The translations under genes were made by a program, and so were the position numbers. A DNA stretch of 64,000 nucleotides from Streptomyces brasiliensis (GTDB lineage Bacteria > Actinomycetota > Actinomycetes > Streptomycetales > Streptomycetaceae): contig NZ_BMQA01000006.1 in NCBI RefSeq assembly GCF_014647875.1, positions 186,001 to 250,000 on the forward strand. The letters run 5' to 3'. Under the pieces are notes generated by a model. The model made no database searches. It saw only the letters and a list, made by a program, of their open reading frames with translations, and was not told the origin of the DNA. Position 1 is the first letter of the stretch. Each line of letters begins with the position of its first letter. Shown piece after piece: positions 55,462 to 64,000 of the stretch.

Positions 55462-56649
55462 TCAGGTCGTCGGCAGCCTGCGGAACTCGATGGTGTCGTA
55501 CGTCCCGGTCGTCCCCGTCTCGTAGAGGATCCCCACGGTGCCGTGGTCGACCTGCGCCAGGTCGGAGTAGGCGGCCTTCTGCTGGGAGAGGGTCAGCGCC
55601 TTGGTGAACGTGCGCCCGCCGTCCGTGCTGCGCCACACGGCCATGGCCTGGCGGGCGGTGGGCACGGAGGGCCCGGAGAACAGCAACGGGGCGCTCGTGC
55701 CACGGAGTTGGAGGACGGAACCCTGGACCACGGGTACGTCGTCCAGGGTGGGCTGGACGGCGTAGGGGCGGTCGAGGGTCTGCGCGCCGTCTCCCGAGTA
55801 GCTGTCGAGGCGGTTGCCGGGGGTGGTGCCGTTCTGGTCTCGGGAACTGAAGTAGAGGCGACCGTCGGGGAGTTGGGCGGCGGAGGACTCGTTGGCGTTC
55901 TCGCGCCCGTCGTAGGAGGAGTCGACGAAGCCGAGCCGCCAGGTGCGGCCGCCGTTGTCGCTGTAGAGGGCGTGGGCGCCGTAGTACTTGGCCTCCTGAC
56001 CGGTGTCGGTGGAGCCCTTGGGCGGGGCGGCCGAATGGTTGGCGGGGACGACCAGGCGGCCCCGGTGCGGGCCCCGGGTGAGCGCGACGGCGTGCCCGGG
56101 GCCGGTCGCGTACCAGCGCCAGTTCTTCGGCTTCACGGCGCTCGTGATGTCGTACGGCCGCGAGAAGTGCTGTCCGTCGTCCCAGCTGCGCTGCACGAAC
56201 ACGCGGCGGCTCTGGGCCGGGGTGACCTCGCCGCGCATGATCTGCGCCTCGGTCACGGCACCGCTGTTGTAGGAGGTGACGAGCACGACGGCGCCGGTGC
56301 GCGGATCCACCACGGGAGCGGGGTTGCCGCGGGTGTCGCCGTTGCCCGCGGCCACGACGCCGAGCGGGCCCCAGGTGCAGCCGCCGTCGGTGGAGCGTCT
56401 GAGGACGACGTCGATGTTCCCGGTGTCGCCCGCGCTGTCGTGCCGGCCCTCGGCGAAGGCGAGCACGGTGCCGCGGCGCGTGGTGACGGTGGCGGGGATG
56501 CGGTACGTGTCGTAGCCGCCCTGCCCCGCGACGTAGGGCACGGAGGAGGTGCAGCCGGGGCTCGCGACGGCGGTCTGCGCGATGCCGAGTGGAGTGAGAG
56601 GGGTGAGAAGCACGGTGGCGGTGAGGATGCTGCGGCTCAGAAAGGTCAC
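55462..56649 (-). CDS. Secreted exo-alpha-sialidase (GH33)
   Basis: 395 residues from GTG at 56649. The signal peptide (SILTATVLLTPLTPLGIAQT) is cleaved near AVA-SP (about 29). The FRIP-type motif is YDTYRIPATV, providing the arginine of the active site. Asp boxes are visible as STDGGCTW, SDNGGRTW and STDGGRTF. It releases sialic acids from host or environmental glycans outside the cell. The start overlaps the stop of the response regulator gene upstream, and the gene ends beside the putative sialic-acid uptake operon. Confidence 0.9.
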   Translation of the reverse strand: MTFLSRSILTATVLLTPLTPLGIAQTAVASPGCTSSVPYVAGQGGYDTYRIPATVTTRRGTVLAFAEGRHDSAGDTGNIDVVLRRSTDGGCTWGPLGVVAAGNGDTRGNPAPVVDPRTGAVVLVTSYNSGAVTEAQIMRGEVTPAQSRRVFVQRSWDDGQHFSRPYDITSAVKPKNWRWYATGPGHAVALTRGPHRGRLVVPANHSAAPPKGSTDTGQEAKYYGAHALYSDNGGRTWRLGFVDSSYDGRENANESSAAQLPDGRLYFSSRDQNGTTPGNRLDSYSGDGAQTLDRPYAVQPTLDDVPVVQGSVLQLRGTSAPLLFSGPSVPTARQAMAVWRSTDGGRTFTKALTLSQQKAAYSDLAQVDHGTVGILYETGTTGTYDTIEFRRLPTT

Positions 56650-57320
56650 CCGGACATGTTTCCCGGAGTCACCATCCCCGACTCGTACGCCACGATGACC
56701 AGTTGCGCCCGGTCCCGCGCCCCCAGCTTGCCCATGATCCGGCTGACGTGGGTCTTCGCGGTGAGCGGGCTCAGGCCCAGCACCTCGCCGATCTCTGTGT
56801 TGTTGAGGCCCCGTCCGACCAGGGTGAGCACCTCGCGCTCCCGGTCGGAGAGACAGTCGGGGCCGCCCGTCGCCGGGGTGGCGGCGGGGCTGCGCAGGAA
56901 GCGGGCGATGAGACGGGCCGTGGGTCCCGGGGAGAGCAGGGAGTCGCCCGCGGCCACCGTCCGGATGGCGTCGAGGAGTTCGGCCGGACGGGTGTCCTTC
57001 ACCAGGAACCCGGAGGCGCCGGCGCGCAACGCCTCGACGATGTGCTCGTCGGTGTCGTAGGTGGTCAGGACGAGGACCCTGACCCCGGCGAGGTCCTCGT
57101 CGGCGGCGATGAGGCGGGTGGCCTCGATGCCGTCGAGGTCGGGCATGCGGATGTCCATCACGACGAGGTCGGCGCGCTCGCTGCGGGCCAGTGCGACCGC
57201 CTCGCGGCCGGTGCCGGCCTGTCCGACGACCTGCATGTCCTTGGCCGACTCGACGAGCATCGCGAAGGCGGCCCGCACCAGGGTCTGGTCGTCCGCGAGC
57301 AGCACACGGACGGGGCTCAT
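56646..57320 (-). CDS. NarL/LuxR-family response regulator
   Basis: 224 residues from ATG at 57320. The receiver holds LLADDQTLVRAAFAMLVESA, phospho-acceptor Asp in VVMDIRMPDLDGIEATR (about residue 55) and the Lys in FLVKDTRP. The LuxR helix-turn-helix is LSDREREVLTLVGRGLNNTE. Stop overlaps the sialidase start (GTGA) and the start overlaps the kinase stop (ATGA), so kinase, regulator and sialidase are one translationally coupled unit. Confidence 0.93.
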   Translation of the reverse strand: MSPVRVLLADDQTLVRAAFAMLVESAKDMQVVGQAGTGREAVALARSERADLVVMDIRMPDLDGIEATRLIAADEDLAGVRVLVLTTYDTDEHIVEALRAGASGFLVKDTRPAELLDAIRTVAAGDSLLSPGPTARLIARFLRSPAATPATGGPDCLSDREREVLTLVGRGLNNTEIGEVLGLSPLTAKTHVSRIMGKLGARDRAQLVIVAYESGMVTPGNMSG

Positions 57321-58540
57321 CGGGCCGCCTCCAGGGGCAGTACGGCGCTCACCTCGAAGCCCTGGTGGGGCAGTCCGCCGGCGTCCAGCGTGCCGCCGAC
57401 GCTGCGCGCCCTCTCCCGCATGCCGGCCAGCCCGAAGCCGGGGGTTCCGGCGGTCGGGCCCGCCCCGTCGTCGGTGACCCGGATGCGGAGGGCGCCGTCG
57501 TGTTCGGTCACGCTCACCCGGACGGAGAGGTCGTCCCGGCCGCCGTGCCGCACCGCGTTGGTGAGCGCCTCCTGCACGATCCGGTAGACGGCGGCGCCGA
57601 CGGCCGGCGGCACCCCGTCGGCGCTGACGGACAGGTCCACCTCGGCGCCGGCGGCCCGGGCGGTCTCCGCCAGATCGGGCAGACCGTGCAGGCCCGGGAG
57701 GGGGTCACGGCTGTCGGGGCAGCCGGGGTCGCGCAGGACCTCCAGGGTCGTGCGGAGTTCGCCGCGGGCCGTACGGCAGGTCTCGGCGATGTCGTCGAGG
57801 GCCCGGGCCACGGCCGTGCGGTCCAGGCGGTCCGGGTCGGCGGCGAGCACATGGGCGGCCACGGAGGTCTGGACGCCGATGACGGTGATGCTGTGGGCGA
57901 GCAGGTCGTGCAGGTCCCGGGCGATGCGCAGCCGCTCCTCGGCGACGCGGCGGCGGGCCTCCTCCTCGCGGGTGCGTTCGGCGCGCTCGGCGCGTTCGAC
58001 GATGGAGGAGACGTACTGGCGGTAGTAGCGGACGTCGACGCCGAAGAAGAGCACGGCGATGACCCAGCCGGACACCCGCAGCATTTCGATGGCCTGGTGG
58101 GTGTTGACGGTGAGCATGATGTTCGTGGACAAGGTCAGCACGATGATGCCGGTCAGCACCGTGCGCAGCGGGCGGCCGGTGACGGCGACCGTGTAGAGCG
58201 CGATGTACGAGGCCGGGGTGGGCGCGATGTGGTTGTAGTCGAGCGCGTGGTACGGCACCACGCAGACCGCCAGTGCCGCCAGGGCAAGGACGGGACGGGT
58301 GCGTCGCCACACGAGCGGCACATGGGCCGCGAACAGCAGGATCCAGCCGACCGCGCCGGGGACACGCCCCCCGTCGCCGAGGAGCGCGATGGCCGTGGCG
58401 AGGGCGGCGACACCGGCCGCGAGCACGGCGTCGTTGCGGGTGCGGTGCGGCGCCGTGAGCGGGTCCCGGTTGATGGCCGCCATGATCCGCTCGCCGCGGT
58501 GGGGCCGCAGGGCTGTCGTGGTTGGGTGCACGGGGTTCAT
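57317..58540 (-). CDS. Sensor histidine kinase (HisKA_3 type)
   Basis: 407 residues from ATG at 58540; ATG at 58483 is an alternative. Five or so membrane helices fill residues 35-170. The phospho-acceptor box is RIARDLHDLLAHSITVIGVQ with the conserved His. The ATPase domain has EALTNAVRHGG and VTDDGAGPTAGTPGFGLAGM. It senses an unknown signal and phosphorylates the coupled response regulator. The MMPL gene ends 48 bases upstream in the same direction. Confidence 0.92.
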   Translation of the reverse strand: MNPVHPTTTALRPHRGERIMAAINRDPLTAPHRTRNDAVLAAGVAALATAIALLGDGGRVPGAVGWILLFAAHVPLVWRRTRPVLALAALAVCVVPYHALDYNHIAPTPASYIALYTVAVTGRPLRTVLTGIIVLTLSTNIMLTVNTHQAIEMLRVSGWVIAVLFFGVDVRYYRQYVSSIVERAERAERTREEEARRRVAEERLRIARDLHDLLAHSITVIGVQTSVAAHVLAADPDRLDRTAVARALDDIAETCRTARGELRTTLEVLRDPGCPDSRDPLPGLHGLPDLAETARAAGAEVDLSVSADGVPPAVGAAVYRIVQEALTNAVRHGGRDDLSVRVSVTEHDGALRIRVTDDGAGPTAGTPGFGLAGMRERARSVGGTLDAGGLPHQGFEVSAVLPLEAAR

Positions 58541-58587
58541 CTTCCGACAGGCGGGCGCCCCTCCGGGAGGGAGGGGCGCCCGGCGGT

Positions 58588-60660
58588 TCACACGGGCTCG
58601 GGCTGCCGTTCGGGGCGTACCGGGTCAGGCCTCCGGGACAACCGCCCCGGCCACCAGACCCTGCGGCCGAGCGCCACGCTCGCGCTGGTGACCAGGTAGG
58701 TGCGGACGAGGAAGGTGTCGAGGAGCACACCGACCGCGATGACGAAGCCCAGTTCGACGAGTTGGACGAGGCCCATGTTCGTCAGCACCGCGAAGGTGGC
58801 GGCCAGGACGAGCCCGGCGGAGGCGATGACGCCGCCCGTGGTGCGCAGGGCGGTCAGCGCGGCGGCGGCCGGTTCGGCGCCGTTCAGCGACTCCTCGCGC
58901 ATGCGGTGCATGAGGAAGATGCCGTAGTCGACGCCGAGGGCGACCAGGAACACGAAGGACAGCAGGCCGAGTCCGGGATCGGTGCCCTCGAAGCCGAGGA
59001 CCGGGCCGAACACCAGTCCGCCGATGCCGAGCGCGGCACCCCACACCGCGACGACCGCCGCCACCAGCATCAGCGGCGCCACCAGGGAGCGCAGCAGGGC
59101 GATCAGGATCAGCAGGACGGAGGCGAGCACGATCGGCACGACGATGAGCCGGTCACGTGCGTTGGTGTCCTCGAGGTCGATCTGCTGGGCGCTGGGCCCA
59201 CCGACGTAGGAGCCCTTCAGGGTGTCCCGGAGGTCCTTGATGGTCGCCGTCTCGGCCGCGGACTGGGGCGGGGCCGAGGCGATGACGGAGATTTCGGTCC
59301 AGCCCTCCCCGGTACGCCCCTGCTGGGCGCTCGCGACGCCGTGGGTGCCGCGGATCGCGGTGAGCGTGGCGCCTGCCCGGTCGGCCGGTGTGATGACGTC
59401 GATGGGCTGCGCGGACCGCTCGGGGTAGGCCTTGGCGAGGGTCTCCAGGGCGGCGACGGACTCGGGCTTGTCGACGAAGGAGTCCTGCTGCTTGACCGTG
59501 CCGGGCAGGTTCAGGGCGCCCAGCGCGAGCGCGCCCAGCAGGACGGCGCCGGAGGCGAGGACGGTCAGCGGGCGGCGCCCGGCGGAGCTGCCCATCGCCG
59601 CGAACAGGGACCGGCGGGCCTTGGGCGTGCTGCCGAACGCGGGCACGAGCGGCCAGAACACGCGGCGGCCGGACAGGACGAGCAGCGCGGGCAGCAGCGT
59701 CAGCATGGCGACGAGCGCGCACAGTACGCCGACCGTGCCGAGCGGACCCATGCCGCGGCTGGAGTTGAGGTCGGCGGCGAGCAGGCACAGCAGGCCGGCG
59801 GCGACCGTGCCCGAGGACGCGAGCACGGCGGGCCCGCAGCCGCGCAGGGCCGCGCGCATCGCGTCGTACGGCCGCTCGTGGCGCCGTAGCTCCTCGCGGT
59901 AACGGGAGACGATCAGCAGGGCGTAGTCGGTGCCGGCGCCGAAGACCAGGACGGTCATGATGCCGGTGCTCTGTCCGGAGACGGTCGTGCCGAAGGCCTG
60001 GTGGAGGCCGTAGGCGACGCCCGTGGACAGGTAGTCGGCCATGCCGACGACGACCAGCGGGACCAGCCACAGCAGCGGGCTGCGGTAGATGAGGATGAGC
60101 AGGATCGCGACGACGGCGACGGTCGTGTAGAGCAGGGGCCCGCCGAGGGACTGGTAGACGTCGGAGGCGTCGGTGGACAGGGCGCCGGGACCGCCGACCT
60201 GGACGGTCAGCCCGTCCTGGTCGTGCGCGACGCCACGGACGTCGTCGACGAGGGCGTCGCGCTTCTTCTCGTCGGTGCCCGGCTCGTTGCTGGCGACCGG
60301 GTACATGACGGTGGTGCCGTCGCGGGACGGCACGGCCCGCGGGGTGCCGGTCAGCTCGTGCCGCCCGGCGACGGTCTCGACCTGCCGGGCCGCGGTCTGC
60401 CGGTCGGCGGCGGTGAGCCCGCCGTCGCGGTGGTAGACGAGGACCAGCTCGGTCGTCTGGCCGCCGGGCAGCTGGTCCTGGATCTTGGCGACCTGGGTGG
60501 AGTCGGCACTCGCGGGCAGGTAGTCGGTGACCCGGTCGTGCTGGACGTCGCCGAGCTTCGAGGCGAACGGCGAGACGACGGCCAGGACGCCGATCCACAG
60601 TGCGAGCAGCAGCCAGGGGATGGCGCGTCGTCGTGTACGTGTCGTTTCTGCGGCCCCCAT
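58588..60660 (-). CDS. MMPL-family (RND) membrane transporter
   Basis: 690 residues from ATG at 60660 with GGAGGG 9 bases upstream. Twelve hydrophobic helices in two repeats are visible, each repeat with a large loop (about 45-185 and 370-495). VFGAGTDYALLIVSRYREEL and VALGVDYGIFLMHRMREESL are the paired GxxxDY motifs carrying the proton-relay residues. It probably exports lipids or drugs. It precedes the kinase/regulator/sialidase unit and may share its transcript. Confidence 0.9.
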   Translation of the reverse strand: MGAAETTRTRRRAIPWLLLALWIGVLAVVSPFASKLGDVQHDRVTDYLPASADSTQVAKIQDQLPGGQTTELVLVYHRDGGLTAADRQTAARQVETVAGRHELTGTPRAVPSRDGTTVMYPVASNEPGTDEKKRDALVDDVRGVAHDQDGLTVQVGGPGALSTDASDVYQSLGGPLLYTTVAVVAILLILIYRSPLLWLVPLVVVGMADYLSTGVAYGLHQAFGTTVSGQSTGIMTVLVFGAGTDYALLIVSRYREELRRHERPYDAMRAALRGCGPAVLASSGTVAAGLLCLLAADLNSSRGMGPLGTVGVLCALVAMLTLLPALLVLSGRRVFWPLVPAFGSTPKARRSLFAAMGSSAGRRPLTVLASGAVLLGALALGALNLPGTVKQQDSFVDKPESVAALETLAKAYPERSAQPIDVITPADRAGATLTAIRGTHGVASAQQGRTGEGWTEISVIASAPPQSAAETATIKDLRDTLKGSYVGGPSAQQIDLEDTNARDRLIVVPIVLASVLLILIALLRSLVAPLMLVAAVVAVWGAALGIGGLVFGPVLGFEGTDPGLGLLSFVFLVALGVDYGIFLMHRMREESLNGAEPAAAALTALRTTGGVIASAGLVLAATFAVLTNMGLVQLVELGFVIAVGVLLDTFLVRTYLVTSASVALGRRVWWPGRLSRRPDPVRPERQPEPV

Positions 60661-60802
60661 GGAAACGGGCCCTCCCTCCGGCGGGGTTGTCTGGATGCGT
60701 GTCCAGACTTCCGGTGCGGCGGGCCGGAATCGTCGCGCGGGAGGGCGAGTTCGGGGGTACTGCGCCGGGCGCTCGCCGGGCCGGACTACTCCCCGGGGAG
60801 TA

Positions 60803-61498
60803 TCAGGACGGGGTACGCGCGGCGGCCAGCAGCCGGGCCACGTCGTCGGAGCAGATGGTGAGCGCGGCGCCGACGGTGGTGAGGACGTCGCGTTCGGCGG
60901 GGGTGTAGGGGGCATCGGCGAGGGCGATGCGGGCGGCCTGGAGAAGGATCGACTCGCGGCCGGCCGGAGCGAGGTGCGGCGCGAGGGGGTCGAGGGCCTC
61001 GTGCAGCTCTATCGCCAGCCCCGCGCCGGACGGCTGGTCGAGCACCCGGCCGGTGTCCGCGGCCAGCGCCTCCACGAGGGCGGCGAGCTGCTCCTCGCTG
61101 CAGTCGGCGAACCCGGCCGCGCGGACGGTGCTCACGGCCGCCTCCAGGGCCGTACGGGCGCAGCTGCCGCCCGCGGCCAGGACGGCCAGGGCGACGGTGT
61201 GCACGGCGTCGCGGAGCATCGCGGAGAAGCGGGAGGTGGTCGGGTGGTCGAGGACGTCGGTGCCGAAGTGGTGGCGGCATGCCGCACACTCGACCACGGG
61301 TCCGGTGGTGCCGCGTGGCAGGACAGGCACACCGAGGACGGTGAAGCGCCGGCGGCCGGTCAGCCGCTGGTAGTTGCGGTCGCCTCCGCAGCCCGGGCAG
61401 AAGAACTCGCCGTCTCCCCCGGGCGTCCATGCGGTGCGGATGCCCAGGAAGCGCGCAGCCCTGGTGGCACGGCCGTCTCGTCCCCGTACTGGCAGCAC
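60803..61498 (-). CDS. TerB-like tellurite-resistance family protein
   Basis: 231 residues from GTG at 61498 with GGAGG 7 bases upstream; ATG at 61555 is possible. The N-terminal part has two Cys pairs (CPGCGGD and CAACRHHF) suggesting a zinc ribbon. The rest is a helical TerB-like domain (TTSRFSAMLRDAVHTVALAV, ADAPYTPAERDVLTTVGAAL). The acidic metal-binding residues typical of TerB are only partly clear. Function unknown; the family is linked to membrane stress responses. Confidence 0.78.
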   Translation of the reverse strand: MLPVRGRDGRATRAARFLGIRTAWTPGGDGEFFCPGCGGDRNYQRLTGRRRFTVLGVPVLPRGTTGPVVECAACRHHFGTDVLDHPTTSRFSAMLRDAVHTVALAVLAAGGSCARTALEAAVSTVRAAGFADCSEEQLAALVEALAADTGRVLDQPSGAGLAIELHEALDPLAPHLAPAGRESILLQAARIALADAPYTPAERDVLTTVGAALTICSDDVARLLAAARTPS

Positions 61499-61626
61499 GT
61501 CGCACCTCCGTAGCCCCGCGGCAACATCGCCGCGCTGGCGTGATGTTAGCCACATTACGGAGGCGGAGTCAGTACCCCGGACGAGACCTTTCCGTGACCT
61601 CTACGGCCCGGTGGCCGATAACCGAC

Positions 61627-61662
61627 GGGGCCCAGACCGCCGCATGCGGCGGTCTGGGCCCC
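61627..61662 (-). terminator. Perfect 17-bp palindromic terminator of leuA
   Basis: GGGGCCCAGACCGCCGC and its exact inverse enclose only AT (36-bp palindrome), 22 bases beyond the leuA stop. It separates leuA from the TerB-like gene downstream. Confidence 0.8.
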
Positions 61663-61683
61663 GAAATGCCCGGTCAGAAGGGG

Positions 61684-63566
<1,883 letters not shown>

Positions 63567-63767
63567 GATGCTCCGCAGCCTAGCCGAGCCGCGCCGGATG
63601 CGCGGGCCCGTATCAGTATGCGGGACCCGAAAGATAAAAAGAATAATCCGGGCAAAAAGGTGCGCCATACCACTCTCCGCCACCGGCGCAGGGCGAATAT
63701 CCCCGTATTTCACCAATCATGGTTGCGGGTAGTGACAGAAAAGTAACTCAGTGCAATGGTGCGAGGC
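63567..63767. promoter_or_regulatory. Divergent promoter region, leuL-leuA / M4 protease
   Basis: No gene is supported here. AT-rich patches around 63625-63660 (AAAGATAAAAAGAATAAT) and 63700-63745 should contain the leu promoter and the protease promoter. No specific operator was recognised. Confidence 0.4.
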
Positions 63768-64000
63768 ATGACGACCAACGGGGGCTTCCAGCCCGTCTTC
63801 TGCACCATCGTGCCGCCACACGTCCTCGACAAGCTCGCCCAGCACGAGGACTCCGCCCTGGCCGACCCCGCCCGCCGGACCCTGGAGCGCGACGCCTACG
63901 AGCGCACCCACCGCCGCCTGACCACGGTCCTCGGCGCATCCGCCGCCGCCCCGCCCGCGGGCGCCGCCGCCGATCAGCCGCACCGCACGGTCTACGACGC
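63768..64000 (+). CDS. M4-family (protealysin-like) metallopeptidase, N-terminus only
   Basis: About 77 residues are visible from ATG at 63768 (ATG at 63756 is an alternative) before the window ends. TTNGGFQPVFCTIVPPHVLD, then ARRTLERDAYERTHRR and PHRTVYDA are the short propeptide of protealysin-like M4 zinc proteases, with the PPH motif and Cys region that inhibit the enzyme before processing. The catalytic HExxH lies beyond the window. Such proteases lack a classical signal peptide. Confidence 0.8.
   Translation, partial: MTTNGGFQPVFCTIVPPHVLDKLAQHEDSALADPARRTLERDAYERTHRRLTTVLGASAAAPPAGAAADQPHRTVYD

Overview
The window is very GC-rich, with G or C in most third codon positions, frequent GTG starts and ATGA/GTGA stop-start overlaps. 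Its gene content (stand-alone NirB/NirD, bacterial PPDK, DUF397/XRE/ATPase trio, DUF4232, DUF4253, MmyB-type regulators, many SDR and TetR genes) points to Streptomyces or a close relative. Most of it looks like chromosome with conserved housekeeping genes (ppdK, dusB, glyS, znu-zur, uppS, recO, leuA), interrupted by accessory patches.

0-16 kb: an edge-truncated TauE/SafE permease; a sensor-domain gene beside a decayed kinase/regulator fusion; a nitrite-reductase operon (FAD oxidoreductase, nirB, nirD) behind a GlnR-type box; a TetR/SDR pair with shared operator-like sites; another SDR; then a polymorphic-toxin locus made of a small helical protein, a 1457-residue WXG-RHS protein with an HNH/Endonuclease VII-like tip, and two tandem Imm50-family immunity genes. 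DUF4253 and DUF4232 genes follow.

16-21.4 kb: a degraded mobile island. Its ends carry copies of the same 27-bp terminator sequence. Inside are an integrase tail, an ISL3 transposase piece, a TetR/SDR pair with matching operators, two halves of an ester-cyclase gene in opposite orientation, an SDR tail, an intact DHA2 exporter, a broken F420-dependent oxidoreductase gene and the 3' part of a tRNA-Ser(UGA).

21.5-40.9 kb: ppdK; a ROK regulator with a GH63-like hydrolase and a broken debranching-enzyme gene; a whiJ-like XRE/DUF397/ATPase trio; an orphan membrane protein and a SMI1/KNR4-like protein; an LTA-synthase-like sulfatase; dusB; two DHA2 exporters, one divergent from an MmyB-type regulator; a serine hydrolase; then a scar with TetR and GH18 chitinase remnants. 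A 162-bp near-palindromic element follows the serine hydrolase, and a second, almost identical copy lies at 55.3 kb.

40.9-47.8 kb: glyS, a Zur-controlled zinc uptake operon ending in zur, uppS, recO and a small phosphatase.

47.8-60.7 kb: a probable sialic-acid (or related amino sugar) scavenging region. It has a FadR-type regulator with twin operators, a Tat-exported binding lipoprotein, a permease, a fused permease-ATPase, a second ATPase, and a dihydrodipicolinate synthase/N-acetylneuraminate lyase family enzyme. Convergent to these is a secreted sialidase translationally coupled to a two-component system and an MMPL transporter. The window ends with a TerB-like protein, leuA with a Leu-rich leader peptide, and the start of an M4 metalloprotease gene.
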